The position numbers and the translations under genes were made by a program. The notes below the pieces were generated by a model. It had not been told where the DNA came from, did not search any database, and worked only from the letters and a program-made list of their open reading frames with translations. A stretch of DNA of 6,113 bases from Pseudomonadota bacterium (lineage in GTDB: Bacteria > Desulfobacterota > Syntrophia > Syntrophales > JADFWA01). How positions within the stretch are numbered: position 1 is the stretch's first letter; each line of letters opens with the position of its first letter. The stretch is taken from positions 1-6,113 of the forward strand of contig JAUWQS010000112.1 of assembly GCA_030610915.1 (NCBI GenBank). Direction: 5' to 3'. Shown here piece after piece: positions 1-5,773 of the stretch.

Positions 1-5
1 TCCAT
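1..5 (-). CDS. istA: Start of a leftward gene, probably IS21-type transposase istA (only the first codon visible)
   Basis: On the minus strand an ATG lies at 5-3. It is preceded by a purine-rich ribosome site (AAAAGGAG, 22-15, with a further AGGAGG just upstream), leaving 9 nt to the ATG. Only five coding bases are in the window, so the product is inferred purely from position: in IS21 elements istA starts shortly inside the left terminal repeats. A weak promoter may lie in the palindrome at 35-53 (TATTAT on the minus strand), but no convincing -35 box is present. Confidence 0.4.
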
Positions 6-34
6 TCTAAGCAACTCCTTTTCCTCCTATCTCA

Positions 35-53
35 ATGGTTTATAATAAACCAT
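35..53. repeat. Perfect 8-bp AT-rich palindrome in the IS leader
   Basis: ATGGTTTA at 35-42 pairs with TAAACCAT at 46-53 across a 3-nt loop. It lies between the terminal repeats and the presumed istA ribosome site. It could be an operator-like site, a leader hairpin limiting transposase translation or simply an AT-rich -10 region (it contains TATAAT on the plus strand). It is too AT-rich and lacks a T tract, so a terminator is unlikely. Confidence 0.45.
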
Positions 54-80
54 CTTAACAGGAAATGAACTGCTCTGGGT

Positions 81-136
81 GGTCAATTTTGGGTTAGCAC
101 AAACCCCTTTTGCTGGTCAATTTTAGGTTAGCACAA
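81..136. repeat. Two 22-bp terminal/subterminal repeats of the insertion sequence
   Basis: The units at 81-102 and 115-136 match at 21 of 22 positions, both opening with GGTCAATTTT and closing with GGTTAGCACAA. They are direct repeats with a 34-bp period. In IS21-type elements such repeats are taken to be transposase binding sites; the outer unit (115-136) would include the element tip. The opposite end of the element should carry inverted versions of the same unit. Confidence 0.8.
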
Positions 137-373
137 CCAAACGCCATTTGCGACAGGGCGCTTCTTATAGCTTACACAAGGGAGACCTTTAGCATTGATA
201 AAAAGATAATAAAAGAAGCCGTCGGCGATATCGGCGGGGGTTATTTCACAGGAAAAAGCGGCTTGAATGACAAAAAGAAGAAGAGACTGCTGTTCATCTT
301 GATCCTGTTTCTATTTGCTGTCTTAGTCTTTGGATGCATAATATTCAGGGGTGATTCTTTTCGCCTCTTTTAG
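137..373 (+). pseudogene. gspA: Truncated gspA/exeA-type secretion ATPase, C-terminal remnant
   Basis: The open frame entering from the insertion sequence carries NAICDRALLIAYTRE followed by DKKIIKEAVGDIGG. This matches the end of the AAA+ ATPase domain in GspA/ExeA proteins, where an IN-x-x-CDRALL-x-AY stretch is followed by an x-I-x-x-A segment. After a basic KKKKR cluster there is one hydrophobic membrane segment (about 20 residues, LLFILILFLFAVLV onward) and then a stop. In the family the nucleotide-binding part precedes this; here Walker A and B are absent because the insertion sequence occupies that place. The frame can be extended back to a TTG at 110 inside the IS end, but there is no ribosome site, so expression is doubtful. 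GspA acts with GspB at the inner membrane to let the secretin assemble through peptidoglycan. The next gene is a GspB-like protein, which supports the assignment. Confidence 0.78.
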
Positions 374-419
374 TCCTGATAACTACTGATGAACTCTTAA
401 CCTGTGAACGCTTACAAAA

Positions 420-1112
420 ATGAGCTACATTAATGATGCTTTGAGGAAGGCGCAAAAAGAAAAGGACAATCTTTACCGGCGCTGTAACACGATAATATCC
501 AGTCCGGTTTACCGGCAGTGCAATAAGAAACCGAAATGGATGGCCGCCACAGTAATTATTTCTATTTTGATTGCAGTATCGGTTTTTTTCTCGCTGAGAC
601 ATCACAACCTTTGTGGCACAGACGGTGATAAAAAAACACCCGCGCATCTGCAGGAAATTGCAAAGGATACCAGACCACAAGTTCCCGAGAAGGCGCCCGC
701 AATATCTCAGGAGGTAAAAAAACTGTACAAGGAGGCGTTTAACCACCAGCGAGACAACGACTTAACCAGGGCAAAAGAATTATACAGAAAAACACTCGAG
801 ATTGATCATGAGTTCGTCTTCGCCTTGAACAATCTTGGAGTGATCTACATGGAACAGAAAAGGAACAATGAGGCCGTAAGCCTGTTCAAGAAGGCGATTG
901 ACCTGCAAACGGATTATATCGATCCGTATTACAATCTGGCCTGTCTCTATTCTCAGTCAGGAAACATTCCTGAGGGCATTGATTATCTGAAAAAGGCGAT
1001 ATCTATAAATAATAATGTGAAAGCCTGGGCAAAAGATGATAAAGACCTGGAAAATTTACGCGCATCGGCAGGATATAAGAAGATGGAAGCAAGCGCCGGC
1101 TCAACGGATTAA
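420..1112 (+). CDS. GspB-like inner-membrane protein with TPR repeats
   Basis: The protein has 230 residues. The N-terminus MSYINDALRKAQKEKD resembles the MSYI-x-DAL-K-A opening of GspB/ExeB-type proteins that partner GspA. A single membrane segment lies at about residues 40-58 (WMAATVIISILIAVSVFF), with a short basic cytoplasmic N-terminus before it. The periplasmic part has about three TPR units, at roughly 98-131, 132-165 and 167-200; the second (ALNNLGVIYMEQKRNNEAVSLFKKAI) is the clearest. A tail with KDDKDLENLR is also common after TPR arrays. The likely role is a scaffold or partner for GspA and the secretin at the cell wall; the TPR domain suggests protein binding. The start is fixed by the conserved N-terminus, although no good ribosome site precedes the ATG, so translation may have been coupled to gspA 46 nt upstream, which is now broken. 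The frame is intact. A generic TPR protein is the alternative. Confidence 0.75.
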   Translation: MSYINDALRKAQKEKDNLYRRCNTIISSPVYRQCNKKPKWMAATVIISILIAVSVFFSLRHHNLCGTDGDKKTPAHLQEIAKDTRPQVPEKAPAISQEVKKLYKEAFNHQRDNDLTRAKELYRKTLEIDHEFVFALNNLGVIYMEQKRNNEAVSLFKKAIDLQTDYIDPYYNLACLYSQSGNIPEGIDYLKKAISINNNVKAWAKDDKDLENLRASAGYKKMEASAGSTD

Positions 1113-1130
1113 CGAAGGGATGGCATGGAT

Positions 1131-1168
1131 AAACTTGCCTGCCTGTGCCGGCACGGCAGACAGGTTTG
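1131..1168. repeat. Imperfect dyad with a 10-bp GC-rich palindromic core
   Basis: GTGCCGGCAC at 1145-1154 is a perfect palindrome. Flanking arms (CCTGCCT at 1138-1144; GGCAGACAGG at 1155-1164) continue the pairing with a small bulge, and AAAC/GTTT closes the outside. It begins 19 nt after the gspB stop. No T run follows, so it is more likely a dispersed extragenic palindrome than a factor-independent terminator, though a transcript hairpin here could protect or attenuate the operon mRNA. Confidence 0.6.
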
Positions 1169-1206
1169 TCCGTGGATAAACAGATATGGAAAGGATAAGC
1201 TCGTAG

Positions 1207-1438
1207 GGTAATAGTTCAATAAATAGCGGAAGGCGTATGGCAGAAGCATGTAGCGGAAGGCTTCAGCCTTCCATGTGCTTCAGTCAGACTGTGTTACGTG
1301 AATATGGAGACCTGAAGGTCTCCGCTACAGGAGGGGCAGTGCAAAGCTCAAAGGCGTAACCTCTACGCCCAAACCCCGCTTCCAGAAGATGGAAACTGCT
1401 ACGTGTCTGGGGTTGCCCCTATTTATTGAGCTGATACC
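1207..1438. mobile_element. Small non-autonomous element (MITE-like) with terminal inverted repeats
   Basis: The ends at 1207-1229 and 1416-1438 are inverted repeats matching at 19 of 23 positions, starting GGTA and sharing TCAATAAATAG. The 232-bp body has no open frame of note. TCGTAG stands directly on both sides (1201-1206 and 1439-1444), as expected for a 6-bp target duplication; the flanking match extends to CTCGTAGGGT (10 bp) if the tip is placed 3 bp further in. The same right-end sequence recurs at the window's right edge and the same left end at 5842, so this is a dispersed family. The parent transposase is not in the window and I do not assign a family. The target appears to be the GTAGGGTGG head of the adjacent hairpin repeat. 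Confidence 0.72.
1250..1328. repeat. Inverted pair of REP-like hairpins with GTAG heads
   Basis: Two units face each other. The first is GTAGC followed by an 8-bp stem, GGAAGGCT (1255-1262) with AGCCTTCC (1265-1272). The second has stem GGAGACCT (1306-1313) with AGGTCTCC (1316-1323), then GCTAC. The outer TGTAGCGG (1249-1256) is the exact inverse of CCGCTACA (1322-1329). A GTAG tetranucleotide beside a hairpin, present as an inverted pair, is the layout of REP/BIME sequences moved by RAYT (IS200-like tyrosine) transposases. The stems differ between units while the heads match. The pair sits inside the 1207-1438 element. Confidence 0.65.
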
Positions 1439-1440
1439 TC

Positions 1441-1470
1441 GTAGGGTGGATTAAGCGAAGCGAATCCACC
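1441..1470 (+). repeat. REP-like GTAG hairpin repeat
   Basis: GTAG (1441-1444) is followed by stem GGTGGATT (1445-1452), a 10-nt loop AAGCGAAGCG, and AATCCACC (1463-1470). This is a common dispersed repeat form in many environmental bacteria, to my recollection. The GTAG head makes it a REP-type candidate but of a different stem family from the pair at 1250-1328. It lies 41 nt upstream of the gspD start and could fold in the mRNA leader. Confidence 0.65.
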
Positions 1471-1511
1471 AAAAGTTCTTACAACCCAGGAAAGGATAAG
1501 ACACCTTCGGT

Positions 1512-3623
1512 ATGAATAAATCATTAAAGAAAACCTTGATAATATTCCTCGCGATATTGTGCCTCGGGGTATTTTTATCGCCCTGCAACCTGATGGGGGC
1601 GCGGGTAACAGGCGAAGATAAACTCGTCACAACCTCTGATAAAAAAACTGTGCAACCACAGGAAAAAGTCCCTGCAGCGCCGTCTGCCGAAAAGATTATA
1701 AAAAAGAAGCCCCCTGCAAAGGTCAAAGTAAAACAACCCGCGGTCAGGACAAAGGCAAAACAACCCCCGGCTAAATCCCCGGACAAATCCGCCGATGAAT
1801 CCAGGTATGTCACTATTGATTTCGACAATGTTGATATCTGTGTCTTTGTCAAATTTATCAGCGAGTTGACCGGAAAAAACTTCGTGATCGACAAGGGTGT
1901 CAAGGGAAATGTCACCATCATCTCTCCGAGGAAGATCTCGGTGAAGGAGGCCTACAAGGTCTTTGAATCCGTCCTGGAGGTGCATGGTTTTACTGCCGTT
2001 ACTGCCGGAAAAATTATAAAGATCATTCCTTCACGAAGAGCCAGAGAAAAAAATATTGAAACCCGCCTGAAAAAAGAGGCGATAAGCCCCGAAGACAGGG
2101 TTGTGACACAAATTATTTCCCTGAATTATGCCAACCCGGATGAGCTGAAAAAGCTGCTTACGCCATTGATATCGAAATCGAGCGTAATCCTGTCCTATCC
2201 GCCGACAGGCATGCTGATTGTGACGGACCTCCTCTCCAATATCAAAAGGCTGCTCAAGATTATCGGCGTTCTCGATATTAAAGGTATAGAGGAACAGATC
2301 TCCGTGATTCCCCTCCGGTTTGCCTCTGCTCAGGAGATTGTCAAATCGTTGAGCCAGATCTTTCAAAAAAGGGCAAAAAAACGAAAAGGGGCGCTTGCCG
2401 CCACTATAAAGATTGTGTCTGACGATCGCACCAATATCATAATTACACTCGCAAGTGAAAATGACACCTCACGCATCAGGCAGCTCATAGCGCTTTTGGA
2501 CAAAGAGGTGCCCAAAGGCGAAGAGAAGGTGCGTGTCTATCGCCTGCAAAATGCCAATGCCGAAGACCTGGCAAAGGTACTGATGAATCTCCCGCCCAAA
2601 GGTTCAAAGGTTTCCCAAAAGGGCAAGTCGCCCATTCTTTCAAAGGATATACAGATTGTGCCCGACAAGGCCACCAATACCCTCGTTATCACGGCAGACA
2701 GGGATGATTACAGTATCCTTGAGGGCGTGATTGAAAAGCTCGACATCCCACGCCCCATGGTCTATATTGAGGCGCTGATTATGGAGGTCAATGTGGATAA
2801 AGGGTTTAATCTTGGCGTTGAATGGATGGGAGCGGAGGATTTCACCTATCATGGAAGGGAAGGAGGAATCGGCACCGGGTTTGGAGGCGCCGGCGGCAAG
2901 TATGGCAATCTGAAAGGGATGCTGGGGACCCCGCCATCTTTGCCCCTTGGATTTTCCCTTGGTGTACTGGGCGAAACAATTGATATCGGCGGTATTCCAT
3001 TTACGAATCTTGGCGCTGTCTTGCAGGCTTATCAAAAAGATGAGGATGTCCATATACTTTCAACGCCACAGATACTCACTCTCGATAATGAAGAGGCTGA
3101 GATATATGTCGGGGCAAATGTGCCTTACCAGACCAGGGCGGAGACCTCAGAAGCCAATGTAGATTACAGCTCTTACGAATACAAGGATGTGGGAGTAACT
3201 CTGAGAATCACCCCGCAGATCAGCCAGGAACGTTTTGTCAGACTTGAGATATTCCAGGAGGTCACAAAACTGGTCATGGAAGCAGGTCAACAGACTGAGC
3301 GGCCCACCACACTGAAACGCACAACCAAGACGACGGTTACAATCAAGGACAAAAACACAATCGTAATAGGCGGCCTGATCGGGGATGATGTTGCAAATAC
3401 CGAGTATAAGGTCCCCTGTCTCGGGAACATCCCTGTCCTTGGCTGGCTGTTCAAGTATAAAAGCGAGTCGCGTGAAAAACGGAACCTCTTCATATTCATC
3501 ACCCCTCGCATCGTAGAAAACCCGACAGAGGCTAAAGTGATATACGAAGAGAAACAAGAACATATCGACAGAGTTGAAGAAGGGGTGATAAAGACGTACA
3601 AAAGGAAACGCGACAAGAAATAG
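1512..3623 (+). CDS. gspD: Type II secretion outer-membrane secretin GspD
   Basis: The 703-residue protein, usual for GspD, forms the multimeric outer-membrane channel of the type II secretion system. A signal peptide spans about residues 1-30 (MNKSLKK, hydrophobic core, then NLMGA); the Cys at 25 lacks a proper lipobox. A Lys/Pro/Ala-rich linker follows (about 45-97). N0 lies at about 98-175 (VTIDFDNVDICVFVKFISELTGKNF), N1 at 196-258, N2 at 263-330 and N3 at 338-413. The secretin barrel is about 415-668, with DVHILSTPQILTLDNEEA and GANVPY near 511-539 and the signature VPCLGNIPVLGWLF at 634-647, then LFIFITPRIV. A short charged tail (to 703) follows. The start is set by the signal peptide; the nearest AAAGGA (1491-1496) is 15 nt away, so ribosome binding looks weak. 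No gspC is seen upstream. The PilQ alternative is less likely given N0-N3 order and neighbour gspE. The stop is only 2 nt from a repeat cassette. Confidence 0.95.
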   Translation: MNKSLKKTLIIFLAILCLGVFLSPCNLMGARVTGEDKLVTTSDKKTVQPQEKVPAAPSAEKIIKKKPPAKVKVKQPAVRTKAKQPPAKSPDKSADESRYVTIDFDNVDICVFVKFISELTGKNFVIDKGVKGNVTIISPRKISVKEAYKVFESVLEVHGFTAVTAGKIIKIIPSRRAREKNIETRLKKEAISPEDRVVTQIISLNYANPDELKKLLTPLISKSSVILSYPPTGMLIVTDLLSNIKRLLKIIGVLDIKGIEEQISVIPLRFASAQEIVKSLSQIFQKRAKKRKGALAATIKIVSDDRTNIIITLASENDTSRIRQLIALLDKEVPKGEEKVRVYRLQNANAEDLAKVLMNLPPKGSKVSQKGKSPILSKDIQIVPDKATNTLVITADRDDYSILEGVIEKLDIPRPMVYIEALIMEVNVDKGFNLGVEWMGAEDFTYHGREGGIGTGFGGAGGKYGNLKGMLGTPPSLPLGFSLGVLGETIDIGGIPFTNLGAVLQAYQKDEDVHILSTPQILTLDNEEAEIYVGANVPYQTRAETSEANVDYSSYEYKDVGVTLRITPQISQERFVRLEIFQEVTKLVMEAGQQTERPTTLKRTTKTTVTIKDKNTIVIGGLIGDDVANTEYKVPCLGNIPVLGWLFKYKSESREKRNLFIFITPRIVENPTEAKVIYEEKQEHIDRVEEGVIKTYKRKRDKK

Positions 3624-3625
3624 GC

Positions 3626-3790
3626 AGCCGTTCACGGCTTAAAACTTGAAATTGGAAAGTAGAAATTTGGGAGAGATGAAACGAGTTGGATGTTTACAAA
3701 CTGGCAGAAGCGTTATCAGATATGGTCCGGCACGGCTTTGATAAGTGGAACAAAATTGAATGCATCCAATTTCCAATTTCTAATTTGTCT
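3626..3790 (+). mobile_element. Repeat-flanked four-helix-bundle gene cassette, copy A (degenerate)
   Basis: The segment opens with 59 bp (3626-3684) that recur inverted at 6007-6065 with 56 identities. It has arms built of AATTGGAA/AATTAGAA units; GAAATTGGAAA (3648-3658) is the exact inverse of TTTCCAATTTC (3770-3780). Between the arms is the start of a small gene (described separately). It begins 2 nt after the gspD stop and ends 47 nt before the gspE start, so it fills most of the gspD-gspE gap. Arms in inverted order around one small gene suggest a mobile cassette, but no transposase or target duplication is visible. Confidence 0.6.
3676..3763 (+). pseudogene. N-terminal relic of a four-helix-bundle (S23 / 23S rRNA IVP-like) protein
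   Basis: From 3683 the frame reads ELDVYKLAEALSDMV then RHGFDKWNK. This closely resembles the first helix of the small four-helix-bundle proteins related to those encoded in 23S rRNA intervening sequences (typical form: ELDVYKLAE, with a W about 30 residues in). An ATG at 3676 with GGGAGAG just upstream would start the gene, but ATG-AAA-CGA is out of frame with it. Comparison with the inverted copy near 6000, which has ATTTACGA after ACGA, indicates an 8-nt loss between two ACGA repeats. The match ends near 3763, where the AT-rich right arm takes over; the remaining three helices are missing. The open frame then runs into the gspE start without meaning. Dead gene. Confidence 0.7.
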
Positions 3791-3837
3791 GTCCCAGGGG
3801 CAATCTGTGGATGGATTTACGGCTCAAGGAGTAAACC

Positions 3838-5532
3838 ATGACTCAAGTCTCAACGTTTCTCGATTCTCAACTTGCACAATACGGTCTTTCCGAAGAAGTC
3901 ATTGAAGACGTGAAGAAGATACAGTCTGAGAAAGGCGGAAGCATCACAGACATATTACTCCGGAAAAAGGCCGTTGGTGAAACAGATCTCCTTCAGGCGC
4001 TGAGCGCCGAGTTTGACATCCCCTTCCGGCCTGAACTTCCCACAGAGGATATCAGGATTGATTTCACAAAACAGATGCCAATCCAGTACTTAAAGAGACA
4101 CAGAATTGTGCCTCTGGAAACTCCGGACGGCGTGTACATAGTGACGAATGATCCATCCAATTTCCAATACATCGATGATCTCAGGCATATACTGGGCTGG
4201 AATGACCTTCAGGTTGTTCTCTCCACACATGCGGCCATCCTTTCCGCCATAAACCTTGCGTATGATCAGGGCAGCAGTTCCGCCGAGGAATTCATCCAGG
4301 ACATGAATGAATCCCCGGACAGCATCATTTCTGAAATTGAGGAAACTGCTGATCTGTTAGACGATACCAGCGATGCGCCTGTAATAAAACTTGTTAATCT
4401 TACACTCTCACGGGCGGTTAAAGACCGGGCCAGCGACGTCCACATCGAACCATACCGGAATTCAATCACCATAAGATATCGGATCGATGGTGTTCTATAT
4501 AATATCCTCAGCCTGCCGAAAAAGATTCAATCTTCTCTAATTTCGCGTGTAAAGATTATGGCGAGACTCAATATTGCCGAAAAGAGGCTTCCCCAGGATG
4601 GCAGGATCGATATCAAGATAGGAGACAAAAATATTGATATTCGCGTCTCCACAATTCCCACCGCTTTTGGCGAACGGGTTGTCTTGAGGCTTCTCGATAA
4701 GTCGAGTACAATCTTTAGGCTGAATAACCTGGGAATCGACAGTGAGAGGTTGCAAGTCTTTAGCGATCTCATCAAGTCCCCGTATGGCATTGTCCTGGTG
4801 ACAGGGCCGACGGGAAGCGGGAAAACGACCACGCTCTATGCCGCCCTATCTACCATAAACAGCCCGGAGATCAATATCATTACAATAGAAGATCCGATAG
4901 AGTATCAAATAGAAGGCATAGGACAGATACAGGTTAATCCCAAGATCGATCTCACCTTTGCCCGTGGACTGCGGTCTATTGTAAGACAGGATCCCGATGT
5001 GATCCTGGTGGGAGAGATTCGAGACAGGGAAACCGCCGAGATCGCCATCCAATCCGCACTAACCGGACACCTGGTTTTCTCCACACTTCACACCAACGAT
5101 GCCGCCAGCGCCGTTATCCGTATCATAGATATGGGGATAGAACCGTTTCTGGTAACGTCTTCAGTGATAGCCATAATTGCTCAGAGACTGATCAGGATTC
5201 TCTGCCCTGAGTGCAAAGAGGAATATATTCCGGATGATGAATCGCTGACAAAAATTGGAATAGACAAAGGAATGCTGGAAAATCACAAGATTTACAGAAA
5301 AAAGGGATGCCCTGACTGCATGAGTACCGGCTATAGAGGAAGAGTCGCTATTTTCGAGACAATGGTCATCGATGACCATCTAAAAAAAATGATATTAAAG
5401 ACATCTGACGCAAATGAAATAAAAAAGGAAGCAATCAGGTTGGGAATGAAGACATTACTTCAGGATGGCGCTCGCAAGGTACTGGAAGGAATCACAACCA
5501 TCGAAGAGGTATTCAGAGTGACCACGAGTTGA
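3838..5532 (+). CDS. gspE: Type II secretion assembly ATPase GspE
   Basis: The protein has 564 residues, the usual GspE/PilB length. It is a cytoplasmic hexameric ATPase that powers pseudopilus assembly with the GspL/GspF platform. An N-terminal domain of the GspE/MshEN type covers about 1-140, and a linker rich in acidic residues covers about 145-178. The catalytic core carries the conserved SDVHIEP and RYRIDG stretch (199-218), Walker A GPTGSGKT (323-330), Asp box TIEDPIEY (349-356), Walker B DVILVGEIRD (387-396) and His box TGHLVFSTLHTND (409-421). Four cysteines, C456/C459 and C491/C494 (CPEC and CPDC), form the zinc-binding loop typical of GspE/PilB; retraction ATPases (PilT) lack this loop and the N-terminal domain. 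The ATG follows AAGGAG (3826-3831) at a 6-nt spacing, the best ribosome site in the cluster. PilB is the main alternative; the preceding gspD favours GspE. The frame is intact. Confidence 0.95.
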   Translation: MTQVSTFLDSQLAQYGLSEEVIEDVKKIQSEKGGSITDILLRKKAVGETDLLQALSAEFDIPFRPELPTEDIRIDFTKQMPIQYLKRHRIVPLETPDGVYIVTNDPSNFQYIDDLRHILGWNDLQVVLSTHAAILSAINLAYDQGSSSAEEFIQDMNESPDSIISEIEETADLLDDTSDAPVIKLVNLTLSRAVKDRASDVHIEPYRNSITIRYRIDGVLYNILSLPKKIQSSLISRVKIMARLNIAEKRLPQDGRIDIKIGDKNIDIRVSTIPTAFGERVVLRLLDKSSTIFRLNNLGIDSERLQVFSDLIKSPYGIVLVTGPTGSGKTTTLYAALSTINSPEINIITIEDPIEYQIEGIGQIQVNPKIDLTFARGLRSIVRQDPDVILVGEIRDRETAEIAIQSALTGHLVFSTLHTNDAASAVIRIIDMGIEPFLVTSSVIAIIAQRLIRILCPECKEEYIPDDESLTKIGIDKGMLENHKIYRKKGCPDCMSTGYRGRVAIFETMVIDDHLKKMILKTSDANEIKKEAIRLGMKTLLQDGARKVLEGITTIEEVFRVTTS

Positions 5533-5619
5533 AATTGGAGATACTGCTCAGGTTGTTTAGGCTGAAGGCTGAAGGAAAAACAACTTAACCCGGACAAGCC
5601 GGAAGAGCTACGAAACCTA

Positions 5620-5693
5620 TCCACGAATTTCACGAATAAACAAACAAACAAAACGTATTTTTATATTTCGTGTAAATTAGTGTAATTCGTGGA
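5620..5693. repeat. Imperfect inverted repeat with 10-bp exact outer arms
   Basis: TCCACGAATT (5620-5629) is the exact inverse of AATTCGTGGA (5684-5693). Inside, TTCACGAA (5629-5636) faces TTCGTGTAAATTAGTG (5667-5682) with partial pairing. The loop is AT-rich and contains CAAA repeats (5640-5653) and TATTTTTATATTTC. The sequence looks like a dispersed intergenic repeat (CACGAATT units). It could fold in the transcript downstream of gspE, and the T-rich part inside the loop does not make a standard terminator. Confidence 0.6.
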
Positions 5694-5742
5694 CGTGCTT
5701 CTTCTTCAGTGCTAATAGAACATGGGAGACCGTGGTCAGCCC

Positions 5743-5773
5743 TTGACATAGGACATCCACAGTTATTGATAAT
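5743..5773 (+). promoter_or_regulatory. Possible sigma70 promoter ahead of the missing downstream gene
   Basis: TTGACA (5743-5748) is a perfect -35 box and GATAAT (5768-5773) matches five of six -10 positions, but the spacer is 19 bp, longer than ideal. It would fire rightward toward the ATG at 5840. Chance occurrence is quite possible in this AT-rich gap. Confidence 0.25.

Larger units (their letters stand above)
1..136 (-). mobile_element. Left end of an IS21-family-like insertion sequence (partial)
   Basis: Read on the minus strand, this segment begins with TGTGCTAACC near position 135 and contains two nearly identical 22-bp repeats 34 bp apart, each ending in an AAAATTGACC core. It then has an AT-rich palindrome and a strong ribosome site followed by an ATG at the window edge. 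Multiple short subterminal repeats with a 5'-TG tip, ahead of a transposase gene reading inward, are typical of IS21-family ends; the family assignment rests on memory of such ends, not on a transposase sequence. The element stops where coding sequence for a GspA C-terminus starts (about 137), so it appears to have inserted into gspA. The exact tip (135 or 136) and the target duplication cannot be fixed without the other end. Confidence 0.72.
1113..1511. other. Gene-free gap between gspB and gspD, made of repeats
   Basis: No convincing gene lies in these 399 bases. In order they hold the dyad at 1131-1168, a first copy of GGAAAGGATAAG (1188-1199), the inverted-repeat element (1207-1438), a GTAG-headed hairpin (1441-1470) and a second copy of GGAAAGGATAAG (1489-1500), 11 nt before the gspD start. 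Joining the two 12-bp copies would restore a gap of about 100 bp, so roughly 300 bp looks inserted. No strong promoter was recognised. Confidence 0.65.

Noticed and set aside
345..746. 133-residue minus-strand frame opposite gspB
   Set aside because: It overlaps the well-supported gspB frame, lacks a ribosome site and has no family features; a shadow frame.
1131..1168. Rho-independent terminator after gspB
   Set aside because: The dyad is GC-rich but no T run follows, and the palindrome looks like a dispersed repeat.
1451..1985. Minus-strand frames opposite the gspD start
   Set aside because: Their composition mirrors the Lys/Pro-rich linker codons of gspD read backwards; no independent support.
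3147..3635. 162-residue minus-strand frame opposite the secretin domain
   Set aside because: It lies over the most conserved part of gspD, which explains its openness.
3690..3905. 71-residue plus frame from ATG 3690 between gspD and gspE
   Set aside because: It reads the four-helix-bundle relic in the wrong frame and overlaps the gspE start, with no ribosome site.
5552..5584. Terminator after gspE
   Set aside because: The 7-bp stem is AT-rich with a 19-nt loop and no T tract on the 3' side.
5620..5693. CRISPR-like repeat array
   Set aside because: Only one inverted pair with unequal arms; there are no regularly spaced direct repeats.
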